NCBI GenBank assembly: GCA_002005505.1
Contig: KV908589.1
Coordinates: 1-64,000 of the forward strand
Length of the DNA: 64,000 nt
From: Botryococcus braunii
Lineage: Eukaryota > Chlorophyta > Trebouxiophyceae
Direction of reading: 5' to 3'
Shown: piece after piece, positions 9,836 to 19,515 of the stretch
Layout: every line of letters begins with the position of its first letter
How positions within the stretch are numbered: the stretch's first letter is position 1
Notes under the pieces: generated by a model
What the model saw: the letters and a program-made list of their open reading frames with translations, nothing else
What the model was told of the DNA's origin: nothing
Databases searched by the model: none
Position numbers and translations under genes: made by a program

Positions 9836-12800
9836 TCAAGCACGCCTAGCACGCTTGCGTTGAGATGTAGCTTCCGTTCCTGTCCGTTTAGCTTCCGACC
9901 CACGCCCCGTGGTTAGACTCCAGTACTGCTGTACCGCCTCTCGAGAATGCACTAAGTTTTCCTCAGGTTCCCAGGTATTATGGATGCTCTCATAGCCGGA
10001 CCACTTAATAAGATACTCGCGCACTACTTTCTTGCCCCTAAGTTTCCGCTCTCTATGTGCAAGCACTGCCTCCACCTCATATTCTAGCTCACCATCTATG
10101 ATTTCAGGAGGAGGTGGGGGTTGCACGCTTCCGTCAGTTTTATACGGTTTGAGAAGGGAAACATGGAATACGTCGTGCATGCGCATATGCGTAGGTAGCA
10201 GCAACTTGTATGCTACCGGGGAAATAACCCGGGTGACCGGAAAGGGGCCAATGTACCTTGGCAACAATTTCTTAGTCCGGGAATGTTTGAACTTAATATT
10301 CTTTGACGAAAGCAGGACTTGTTGACCTACTTCAAAGCCTGGTAGGTCCCGCCGCCTTTTATCGGCGTACGCCTTCTGTCTTTCTTGGGCTGCCTTAAGG
10401 CAAGTCCTGGCCCGTTCTAAGTCCCACCGCATACGTCTGACAAACTCAGCCGCAGCTGGAACATATTCTTGCTCGATACCACGACCAAGAACAGGTGCAT
10501 CATAGATTTCTTGAAAAGGGATCACAGGGTCCTGCCCAAAAGTTAAGCGAAACGGAGTAGTATTGATAGATTGATTGTAAGTGTTATTATATGCAAACTC
10601 GGCCTCACACAAATGCTTATCCCAATCAGTCTGTCTCCCCCCCACATAGTGCCGAAGGTAATCTTCCAAGATTCTGTTGATGCGTTCAGTCTGGCCGTCG
10701 CTCTGGGGGTGGAAAGCAGTAGACAAGGCGGACCGGCACCCCGTGAGCCTAAACAACTCTTGACAGAACTTGCCCACCCAACGTGGGTCTCTATCTGAAA
10801 CTATCTCACGGGGAAAGCCATGTAAAGTGAAGACACGCGTGCGCAATAGTTGGGCAATGTCAGCGGCGTCGGCCTCCTGTGACGTCGGCGCAAAATGGGC
10901 AAATTTAGATAATCTATCAACCCCAACCCAAATTGCATTGCACCCAGATTTGGTCTTAGGTAATCCCGTGATGAGATCCATGGACATGGACTCCCATTTT
11001 CGAGAAGGGATTTCTAAGGGGTGTAACAACCCTACAGGTAAGCCTGAAAAAGGTTTTACTCTTTGGCACGAGTCGCAATGCGCTACATAGTCGGTTACAT
11101 CTGCATTTACCCCTGGCCACCACCAAGATCTGGCGACCAGCTCGATTGTCCTGTCCCGCCCTTGGTGACCCACTATTGGGGGTCCATGAAGGTTTTCAAG
11201 TATTTCCCTACGGAGGTTCCTTTCCGCCCCGTCCACTGAAACGTAACGCGAGGGCACATACAAACGCGAGTTTTTATACCAGAACCCGTTCCGGTGGGCC
11301 AATTTCCGACGGTTTTGTTTACGCGAGAGCCCTCCATCAACTAAATAAGCATCCTTGAGAACCCGCACCCATGCTTCCATTCCTTCCAGTTGCGAGGGTA
11401 GGGAGTGAGAGTCTGCAGCCTCCCCTGCCCCCATCATATCCGCTTCGACAAGGAGAGAGTGCTCCCCCAGATGTTCACCCGACACGTTGGCCACGGCCAG
11501 GTTAGGACATCTTGAAAGTGGGTCTGCTGGGTTGCCAACCCCAGGTGACCATTCCCACTTAATGTCAAATTGTTGCAGATATTCGGCCCACCGCGCCCTT
11601 CTGGGTGAAAGGAGAGATTGGGTTTGTAAAAAGCTGTTAGCCTTATGGTCAGTGACAACAACAAATGAGGTGCCTAGGACATAGCAGCGCCACTCTTTCA
11701 AAGCATATAAGACTCCTAAAAGTTCTTTTTCAGTTGTGCTATATCGCGTCTCAGCTGAATTGAATTTTTTACTGAATTAAGCGACCGGCTTTTGGTCTTG
11801 TAATAAAACTGCACCAACTCCTATGTCACTAGCATCGGTAACGACACGGTACGGCTTTTGTGGATTTGGCAATACCAAGGTGGGAGCATTGACTAAGGCA
11901 TTTTTGAGACTATCAAAAGAATGTTGCTCGGTGTTGCCCCAAATCCATGGAGTCTTGCCAGTTAGATGGGTAAGTGGGGCAGCTATCGTACTATAGTTTT
12001 TGACAAACTTGCGGAAGTAGTTGGCTAGCCCCAGAAATTGCCGTACGTGCGTCGCCGTAGTGGGAGTTGGCCAGTCCTTGATAGCTTTAACTTTAGCCGG
12101 ATCCACTTTCAGCCCGTCCCGTCCAACAACATGTCCCAAGTAACACAACTCTGACGTTAGGAAGTCACATTTGGATAACTTAGCATACAGTTTCTGTTCC
12201 CGGAGCCGCTCGAGCACACGTGCCAAATGTTGGTAATGATCCTCTAAGGATTGACTGTGGATTAACAAGTCATCTAGATAAATAACGACGAAGCCTTCAC
12301 GAATAAAGTCGTGAAATATTGAATTCATCAACCTTTGAAAAGTTGACGGAGCATTCGTTAGCCCAAAGGGCATAACCAAAAACTCATAGGACCCAAAAGG
12401 TGTCCTAAATGTTGTTTTGGGTACATCCGCCTCATGCAGTCGTACTTGGTGGTAACCCGACAACAGGTCAAACGAACTGAAATATCGTGAGCCTTGTAGT
12501 TTATCTAGCAAATCGTCAATTCTTGGTAATGGATATTTGTCTTTCCTTGTGAGATTATTGACCGCTCGATAGTCGATGACCATACGGAAAGAACCATCCT
12601 TTTTTCTAACAAACAGAATTGGGCTGCCATAAGGAGAGGAACTAGGCCTAATGAACCCTTGGGTTAAGAGTTCTTCGACGTGCCGCCTACATTCTTTGAC
12701 TTCAGGTTCAGCAAGCCTATAGGTGGGTCGGCACGGGGGTACATGGCCTGGTTCCATTGGTATAGTGTGAGCTACCCCCCTATCTGGTGGCAACTCTGGC

Positions 12801-13918
12801 AGCTTATCTGGGAAAACATCTAGAAACTGCAACAGAAGTTCTCGCAGCTCCTTTGGTTTGCCAGTCATACTACCAATTGCATCCCGAGAGTTTAGGTTAA
12901 GGTCGGTGGCTTCATCTGTATCCCATGGGGGAGGTTCTTCTTTCATGGTAGCCGAGGCCACTTTCCCCAATACAATCTCCTCCCATGACTGGTCCCTTCC
13001 ATTCCCCATTGTCCCCTCCTTTGTCTCCTCTCGCACGACTCCCCAAAACATTTGAGCACCCTTCCGTAAAGCCCTGTTTGCACTTATTGCTGAAATAATC
13101 TTAGTATGATTTATTAGGCTTGTCTCGGGCACAATCGCATTATTTCGGAGAGTTATGTAGTGAGGGAAGTGTGCCGGCTTCAAATGCAAGGCATTTTGCG
13201 CGTAGTCTATGAATGCGCCCCGGTCTTTCAAGAAATCATTTCCTAAAATGACATCTATACCATCCAAGAGCCTGTCACAGACTATGAATTTCCTTTGTTC
13301 AACGTAAGTTCTTGACAAATGCAACCTTAAAGAAACAGTGCCGGCAGAGGTCATTGTTTGGCCATCTGCCAATTGGACAGACACCGGAGTGTTCACCGGC
13401 CGAAGGCCTAAGGTGTTCACAAAAGACCTGCGCACAAATGTGTGGGTTGCCCCGGTATCTATCAGAGCGACTCCACTGACCCCCCCACACCTGATATTGA
13501 AGATGAAGGCAAGGTCTGGATGTGCTAGGGCCTGACAAAATGATATGCAATGTTGGGGAGGTGCATAGTAAACGACATAGGAATAGGGAATATTCCTATC
13601 TTTTTTCCCTTGCAGGAGCACACGCATGCCCTTCAAAAAGGGAAAAATGGTCGCACTTTTGGCAACTTTTGCCCCTAAGACAAAGCAAGCATGCATTTGA
13701 GGTGTCCCAAGTTGGTCTTGCCGAAAGCGTGATAATGTTTGTTCAACTTCCCCCCGTTTAACAACAACAAACTGTGGTAAGTGTGTACCCTCGGGCTGAA
13801 CTTCCAAAGAAGTGCTACAAGAAAATAAACAATCTAAAAGCTGTCCCGCTTGCTGTTTTAAAGAAGAATAAAAATTAGGATAAGGAGAAAATGTGGTGAG
13901 GTATTGTTCCATGTTCAT
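9836..13918 (-). pseudogene. pol: Gyp1-B pol, complete but for one nonsense codon
   Basis: About 1360 codons. The order from the N-terminus is: pre-protease region (1-145), protease with ALIDTGATHTFV (about 150-162), RT with VVIYLDDLL (about 555), RNase H (about 700-800), integrase HHCC (about 900-960) and DDE core (MDLITGLP, VSDRDPRW, GQTERINRIL), and chromodomain near the C-terminus. A single T-to-A change gives TAA at 11777-11779, within RNase H just after KPVA, where Gyp1-A reads KPVAYFSKKF. The frame is open on both sides (13918-11780 and 11776-9836). The start ATG overlaps the gag stop (ATGA, 13918-13915). Confidence 0.93.
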
Positions 13919-15167
13919 GTTCTAGCCCGTCCCCGCCCTCTTCCGTAGCCCCGTCCTCGTCCCCGGCCTCGTCCGCGCCCGCGCCCAGTCCTACCAGCTG
14001 GTCCAGTCCCGCCCGTTCCCACCCCACCATATGCTTGGCCCCTATTCACCATCTCTGCAAACTGTGCAGGGATGACAGGAAGTGGAACTCCCCGAGCCCG
14101 CCGGTCCCTCACAATCTGTTGAGCAATGTGCAACTGAAAAGCAGTGAGGGGGATCTCAGGTGTTCAGCCATTTGTTTGAAAGGGCACACCCACGCCTCAT
14201 GACCCATGCTCTGACACGAGAAACACTGCCTCTCGGGGTTGAACCCAGTGCGGCGATCTACCCGCATTGAGGGTGGTACCCCATCCCTACGGGGATACAG
14301 GGAAGGCCCACCTGCCATGGAGGCTAATGGACCTGCTTGAGGGTAGACTGGGGCCATGGCCATGGGAGCCGCAGCATACGTTGGGGCTTGTTGATAACCA
14401 TAGCCATAGTTGTATCCTGTCCATGTCCCGTCCGGGGTGGCTGTGGGGTAGGCATATTCGACGGCAGTGGTGGCTGCCACACTAGGGCCCCCAAGACGTT
14501 GTCTTTTCCCCTGCGCCGTGCCTCCCACGGCAGCATCATACTTTGTTAGTGCACTGATCAATGCATCTATGTCTTGGTAAGGAGCCCCAGTGGTGGGGTC
14601 AAGGACAGCCACCTTTTTTAAGTCGTCGCGCAACCCCTTTCTAAAGCGATGAATTTTCTCCCCCCCAGACAGCTCTCCCCCCACTTCCACCTCTGAAAGC
14701 AGTGTTGTGAACCTTTCGACATAACGTTCTAGGGTATCAGAACCCTGAAAAACCCCATCCAACTTGTCCCTTGCCTTGGTGATTTTATCACTATTGTCAT
14801 AGACACTGCCCAGAAGTTGTCCAAAGATTTCAAGAGTCAGGGCTGTACCTGGGTTTGTTCTAAGGTAATTGGCTTTCTTAGCCAGCCATACCTTTTTCAC
14901 GGACTTCCCCAGGCACCGCACCGCGTAATCCACTCGCTTGTCAAGTGGGAGATTAGTAAGCACACAATACGAACGCACATCCTCTAAAAATTGCTCCAAA
15001 TCATCCTTTCGGCCCTCAAATTTGTCAGGCATATGCGTACGAATTACGGGAGTGGGTCGTGCCTCTTGTTCCGCACGGAGTTCGTCGATCTGAGTTTGGA
15101 GCGCGTCTTCCCGCTCTCGGGACTCATCCAGCTGCGCACGTAAATCATCAAGTTCTCTCCGCGCCAT
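13915..15167 (-). pseudogene. gag: Gyp1-B gag, one frameshift near 14160
   Basis: Gag of roughly 415 residues. I chose the ATG at 15167 (MARRELDDLRAQ), matching the MARRQVEEL start of Gyp2; the frame itself is open from 15335 but without an earlier ATG. The start is coiled-coil-like (Glu/Arg/Leu rich), then a retrotransposon Gag core (DKFEGRKDDLEQFLEDVRSY), CCHC knuckle (CFSCQSMGHEAWVC) and an Arg-Gly repeat tail (RGRGRGRGRGRGYGRGRG). Gyp1-A reads ACACCCTGAG where this copy has ACACCTGAG, so one lost C near 14160 moves the tail to another frame (14133-13915). The final TGA shares bases with the pol ATG. Confidence 0.9.
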
Positions 15168-15334
15168 TTCTGAAGTTATTGAGGCATCAGATTGTACGGA
15201 ACGAGAGGGATCGTCGAGTTGGGGGCCCTGTGAGACTTCACGACGTCTCCTCGCTAAATCTAACTCCCAAGCGGCAAATTCCTCTTCTATTAAATTACAT
15301 AAATAAATATACCTTTCTAGACTCAGTCGGCTCA

Positions 15335-15367
15335 CGAAAGGGGCCTAAGCCCCTCTCGCCGATACCA
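15335..15367 (-). other. primer-binding site and hairpin of Gyp1-B
   Basis: On the element strand TGGTATCGG (15367-15359) starts one base after the LTR. A 10-bp stem with one G-U pair follows: CGAGAGGGGC (15358-15349), loop TTAG, GCCCCTTTCG (15344-15335). The first seven bases fit the 3' end of initiator tRNA-Met; the match beyond them is weak. Confidence 0.7.
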
Positions 15368-15368
15368 C

Positions 15369-15609
15369 TGTCACGGACCGATCGGCAAAGGTCCCAAACC
15401 CCGACTGCCACGAACCTTACATAATGGGGCTCCACCTCTCGCCCAAGGTCTCTATAACTCTAAACCCAAGCCTTTAGGTGCCTAGACTATCCTAACACCT
15501 CTCTATCTTGTCCAATCTCTCCCCGCACAGCAGCACCACCGGTGCGCTACTGCACGTGTAACGCCGTTATGCGTCACGAGGTTCACCCGATCGTTGAACC
15601 CCTGTTACA
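15369..15609 (-). repeat. 5' LTR of Gyp1-B (241 bp)
   Basis: TG...CA ends on the minus strand, same length as the 3' LTR. TSD CGACC follows at 15610-15614. Confidence 0.96.
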
Positions 15610-16259
15610 CGACCAGCCTGGAAAATTCCAATTTGGCTGCTGATGGGCTAACAAGAGCCCAGAGGCATGAGCAACGAACACTTGCAAGAGAACTCCTGCT
15701 GTCACAGGAGGTGGGAGAGAGCAGAGACAAAGTGGGGCTAACAGAAAGTGACACACAGTCACAGGGACCAGGGGAAGTGCAGATAGATGGGTGCCAGTCT
15801 GAGAGCCCTGATTTTCATGTTAGTGATGAGAGGGGGGCAGCCACAATCATGACTGCAAATGGTCCCAGGGAGCTGAGTTGCACGGGTGGGTCCTGTCCAG
15901 TGAATGAGCTTCATGTCAGTGGTGAGACTTGTGTGGAAACATCTGGCTCTCCCCATCAGTGGCGTGGACTGGTAGGGGAAGGTGGTGACAGCCACAGTCC
16001 TGAGAAGAGTCATTCCACTCTCTCGGAAACAGCCAGAAATGTCTGTGCGAGCAGTACTGGGTCAGCATCCCAGTACTTGTGTGAGAGCCGAGAAGAGGAG
16101 GTGAATCAGGTGCACGGACAATGTGTGGTACCACCAAATTACAAGTGCAGCCTGAGAGGTACCTGTGTATGGGAGAAGGATGTCAGGGATGAGAGGTCAC
16201 AGTCTCTTGTGACACAACGTGGAAGTCAGAGACATACAAGTCAAGAAAGGGAGGGGAAG
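15610..16259 (+). pseudogene. gag-pol: Cop1-A gag-pol linker segment between Gyp1-B and Cop1-B
   Basis: Continues the linker between integrase and RT (open as part of 15594-16265). The product is rich in Glu, Ser and Gly with scattered Cys, including SCTGGSCPV and the CX13C motif ending GTCVWEKDV (about 16117-16190). It is cut at 16259 by Cop1-B; the frame continues at 45026 in the QRGDQ stretch. The TSD GGAAG is at 16255-16259 and 45021-45025. The linker is much longer than is usual for copia elements. I recognise no known domain in it. Confidence 0.88.
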
Positions 16260-16468
16260 TGTTAGGTTATGGGCTTGGCGTATTCCTGTGCAGTGGCGGC
16301 ACGGAGGGTGTGAGTCAAAGTTCGCTCTACTGTGTGACGAAGAGTAGAGTCTAGAACATGAACAATCAAGGACTGATTGGGCAACTTTAAGGAAACACCC
16401 GGAGTGCTTGTGAAGTCCCAAACAAGTCTATTACAATTGCTCACTTGCTCTCTCTTAACAACGGAATT
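16260..16468 (-). repeat. 3' LTR of Cop1-B, end part (split by Cop2)
   Basis: Element-strand end of the LTR, closing ...GCCCATAACCTAACA. The last five bases, GAATT, are the Cop2 TSD. The other part is 36868-37350. Confidence 0.93.
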
Positions 16469-17196
16469 TGTAAACTTCTGTGTTCGGCGTTCCCTGTATG
16501 ACCCGGCACGAGGGTGTTAAGCCCGGCGACACTCTTGTTGTGCGTAGAGAAACAAGCAGTGTCGTCTGTGAATGAAGAGACTTGACTGGCAATAGTAAAG
16601 TAGCAAACACCCGAAGTGCTTTTGATGTCCCAATCAAGTGTTACAATGCTTATTGCTTTCTCTCGTCACTCGGCAATTCAAACTACTCTATCAACAATGT
16701 TACTGATAGTCTGCATTACCAATGTCCGATGAGCTAAGCAATTACACCTTTCTATTGTACCTTATCTAGACCCTTCCTAAACCATTGTTCATGTTCATAT
16801 GATGTCCTGACAGCAGTTTACCTGTATGACCCGGCACGAGGGTGTTAAGCCCGGCGACACTCTTGTTGTGCGTAGAGAAACAAGCAGTGTCGTCTGTGAA
16901 TGAAGAGACTTGACTGGCAACAGTAAAGTAGCAAACACCCGAAGTGCTTTTGATGTCCCAATCAAGTGCCTCAATCCTTCGAGCCAGGAGCATATAGCCT
17001 TTCGAGCAAACCGTGTCCGGTTACCTCATCCTTTCTTATTAACGTGCAATTGGTCTAGATCGGGTCTGGCAGAACTCCTGGGTTCTGCCACTGATTACTC
17101 ATTCTACTAACTGTTCTCTCTGGTAATGGAAGATGATCTGGCCACTATTACTCTTCTGAGGGAAAGGCACCAAAATGTTCTGTCACTATTATAACA
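16469..17196 (-). repeat. 3' LTR of Cop2 (728 bp) with internal 148-bp direct duplication
   Basis: TG...CA ends on the minus strand (TGTTATAATAG...GTTTACA). Holds two near-identical modules, 16493-16640 and 16821-16968, whose starts are 328 bp apart, an imperfect palindrome at 17067-17090, and the shared copia LTR head motif at 17141-17168. Confidence 0.94.
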
Positions 17197-17214
17197 CTTC
17201 CCCTTGCCTTTTCC
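17197..17214 (-). other. polypurine tract of Cop2
   Basis: On the element strand the run AGGAAAAGGCAAGGGGAAG ends at the 3' LTR. The same run, with one variable base, precedes the LTRs of Cop1-B (37351) and Cop3 (59881). Confidence 0.85.
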
Positions 17215-18627
17215 TCACAAAAACTTGGCCAACCCCAGAGCCTCACGATGTCCCTGAAACACCTGCCTTGTCAAAGGCTTCGTGAATATATCTGCTACAT
17301 TCCTTGCAGAAGGAACGTATTTTACATCCACCTGACCCAATGCAATAGCTTCCCGTGCAAAATGGAAGCTGATTGCGATGTGCTTGGTATGCTTAGAAAA
17401 CACTGGATTTCTGAGATGATTGATGCATCCCTGATTATCACAGTGGATCTTCACAATCCATGGAGAAATCCCAATTTCCTCCAGGAATCCCTTCATCCAA
17501 TTTGCCTCTTTGACAGCTGCACTTGCTGCCATAAACTCAGCCTCTACAGTGGATGTGGCCACTGCAGACTGCTTTTTGCTTCCCCAAACTACTGCTCCTC
17601 CAAACACACGAATTACGTAACCAGTAGTGGAAAACCTGTGATCCTGATCACCACCATAATCTGCATCTACAAAGCCCTCCAGCTCTGTATCCTTTCCTCC
17701 AAGTACTAACACAAGATCCCTGGTAGCCATCAGATATTTCAACACTCTGATGGCTTCATTCCAGTGAGCAGTGGTGGGAGTAATCCTATACCTGGAAAGC
17801 ACTCCCACAGCCTGGGAAATATCAGGCCTTGTGGTGTTGGCAATGTACAACAGTGACCCAACCAGTTCACAATATCTGTGACCTGGTGGTAAGGGACTCC
17901 CAGCTCCAATACTGGCACTGTTGTCCTTAGACATAGGTCGCTGTGTGGCCACAAAATCCTTAGTCATAGGGGTGTCAGGCCCCACAGACTCCAGATCCAG
18001 CCCAAATTTCTCAACTAGGGCATCTATCTTTGGGATGCAACTCAAGGAAATCAACCCTTTTTCTCTATCTCTCATCACTTGACAGCCCAAGAAATCTTTC
18101 ACCTCTCCTAGATCATGAATGGTGAACTCCTGCTTCAGCAACCCTTTCACTCTCTCAATCTCACTCATGCCCTTCGAAACTATCAATAGATCATCAACAT
18201 AAATCAACACAAAGGACTTCCCTCCATCCACAGAACATTTCACATAGACCCCAACATCACTCTTGCACACCTCATACCCCATGGTATGTAGCTTCTCATT
18301 AAGGGTCTTATGCCATGCCCTTGGAGCTTGCTTCAGGCCATACAGTGCCTTCTTCAAGCGACACACAGTGTTCCCATCCCCATTCTCAAACCCAGGAGGT
18401 TGTGTGACATAGACCTCCTCCTCTAATTCACCATTTAAAAATGCAGTCTTGACATCCACCTGGTGAATTTCAAGACCCTCCTGTGCAGCTACTGACAGCA
18501 ACGCTCTTCTAGACCCATAACTGCTGGTGGGAGCAAATACCTCCATTACATCCACTCCTGGAATTTGCCTACACCCTTGAGCCACTAGCCTAGCCTTGAA
18601 TCTAAGCACATTACCGTGAGCATCCAT
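17215..18627 (-). CDS. gag-pol: Cop2 gag-pol, third piece: reverse transcriptase and RNase H
   Basis: C-terminal end of the Cop2 polyprotein, open from the Gyp2 junction (codons for AHGNVLRFKARLVAQGC) to the stop at 17215. The RT motifs are QVDVKTAFLNGEL, LYGLKQAPRAWHK and the catalytic box LIYVDDLLIVS. RNase H has VDADYGGDQDHR, STVEAEFMAAS and HCDNQGCINHLRNP. It ends FQGHREALGLAKFL. It matches the Cop3 counterpart (58491-59863) very closely, much more so than the LTRs match. An upstream ATG at 18663 lies in the Gyp2 LTR and is not the real start. Confidence 0.94.
   Translation of the reverse strand: MDAHGNVLRFKARLVAQGCRQIPGVDVMEVFAPTSSYGSRRALLSVAAQEGLEIHQVDVKTAFLNGELEEEVYVTQPPGFENGDGNTVCRLKKALYGLKQAPRAWHKTLNEKLHTMGYEVCKSDVGVYVKCSVDGGKSFVLIYVDDLLIVSKGMSEIERVKGLLKQEFTIHDLGEVKDFLGCQVMRDREKGLISLSCIPKIDALVEKFGLDLESVGPDTPMTKDFVATQRPMSKDNSASIGAGSPLPPGHRYCELVGSLLYIANTTRPDISQAVGVLSRYRITPTTAHWNEAIRVLKYLMATRDLVLVLGGKDTELEGFVDADYGGDQDHRFSTTGYVIRVFGGAVVWGSKKQSAVATSTVEAEFMAASAAVKEANWMKGFLEEIGISPWIVKIHCDNQGCINHLRNPVFSKHTKHIAISFHFAREAIALGQVDVKYVPSARNVADIFTKPLTRQVFQGHREALGLAKFL
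18623..18627. repeat. TSD of Gyp2, left copy (TCCAT)
   Basis: Matches 25510-25514. Removing Gyp2 rejoins the Cop2 codons for VKMD and AHGN in frame. Confidence 0.94.
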
Positions 18628-18926
18628 TGATACAGTAGAAACGGCCAAAGGATTCGAAAACAATGGTTACAAGTTGTTTGGGCTCCACCTCAGTACCCGT
18701 CCAGTCCGGCCCGGTCCTTCCTCTGCCAAAGCCTTATTCTATCCTGTTCTAAGTGTGTCCCTGTCTCCATCGCCAATGCGCCTTGTCAAGTAAGGGGTCA
18801 CTCCCTTGGCGCGTGAAGTAGCCACTTCTTGGCGTGGAGGAACATAACTCACGAAGGGACCTTTATGGAGGTCCAAATCCTCGTGGTCCGGTCATTTTCC
18901 TATAACACGCGACTATTCCTGTTACA
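18628..18926 (-). repeat. 3' LTR of Gyp2 (299 bp)
   Basis: Element strand TGTAACAGG...TGTATCA. Pairs with 25211-25509. Confidence 0.95.
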
Positions 18927-19274
18927 CCCTCCCCCCCTTAGCTTGGACGTCACGGCCAAGAGGGAGACTCACTCTAAACAACTACACTACGCACCTAACA
19001 CACTTGGCAGAGGTACGGTCCTGTCACGTCCTGTCCGCGGGTACTAGTCTGGCGTCCCCAGCCCAAGCCAGACCCCTGTCCTGTCCTGTCTTGTCCAGCC
19101 CTGTCCGTATAACAATGTAAAATCTGTCTTGTCCATACATAAATTCGCCCGTCCTGTCCAATAGGAATTCTACCCAACGGCAGTGGGGCCACCCATCTGC
19201 GTCGGGCGTTACGCTACAGCGCGAGCTAGCACGGATGTCGCGACATTACATGATTGACGTCCGAAACCTGACAA

Positions 19275-19302
19275 GGGTGAGCAGTCAACACCGCACGCAC
19301 CC
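19275..19302 (-). promoter_or_regulatory. 3' UTR stem-loop of Gyp2, copy 1
   Basis: GGGTG/CACCC and GCGGT/ACTGC (one G-U pair) around loop GTTG on the element strand. Copy 2 has ACCGC, so pairing is kept while bases change. Confidence 0.5.
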
Positions 19303-19339
19303 GAGGTAGACGACACCCTACCTCGACGAGTCCTGTCCA

Positions 19340-19367
19340 GGGTGAGCGGTCATCACCGCACGCACCC
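19340..19367 (-). promoter_or_regulatory. 3' UTR stem-loop of Gyp2, copy 2
   Basis: GGGTG/CACCC and GCGGT/ACCGC around loop GATG. Same fold as 4958-4985. Confidence 0.5.
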
Positions 19368-19515
19368 GAGGTAGACATTCTACCCCGCTTACGTCCTATT
19401 CATCCGAGTGCGCTCTAGTACTGGGATACCCCCAGGGTACACTCTAAGGGCCAAGCTTAGAGCTTCCAAGGTGGCCCAAGGACGCACCGAGGGGCCGACC
19501 CGACCTGCCAGAGCA

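Larger units (their letters stand above)
9095..15609 (-). mobile_element. Gyp1-B: complete Ty3/gypsy chromovirus
   Basis: Full-length element of 6515 bp with 241-bp LTRs that look identical by eye, 5-bp TSDs (CGACC), primer site, gag, pol, polypurine tract. Only two coding lesions are visible: a one-base loss in gag near 14160 and a nonsense codon in pol at 11777-11779. Inserted in the integrase-RT linker of Cop1-A. Confidence 0.97.
18927..19515 (-). other. Gyp2 3' noncoding region with polypurine tract and repeats
   Basis: About 590 bp without a gene. On the element strand the polypurine tract is AAGGGGGGAGGG next to the LTR (18927-18940). A pentamer-rich stretch (CCTGT/CTTGT on the plus strand, 19074-19110) resembles the GGAC repeats of Gyp1. 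Two copies of a block of about 45 bp (19270-19312 and 19335-19377) each hold the conserved stem-loop. A segment next to the pol stop (GGCAGGTCGGGTCGGCCCC) is shared with Gyp1. Confidence 0.75.

Noticed and set aside
16251..16262. The Cop1-B insertion site GAGGGGAAG resembles the copia polypurine tract, suggesting recombination rather than integration
   Set aside because: A clean 5-bp TSD (GGAAG) flanks both ends and the Cop1-A frame rejoins exactly, so normal integration explains it.
16469..17196. Regularly repeated blocks considered as CRISPR or satellite
   Set aside because: Only two copies of about 148 bp per LTR, at LTR-specific positions; no array, no uniform spacers.
18628..18663. ATG at 18663 as the start of a separate RT gene
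   Set aside because: It lies in the Gyp2 LTR; the RT frame belongs to the Cop2 polyprotein interrupted at 18627.
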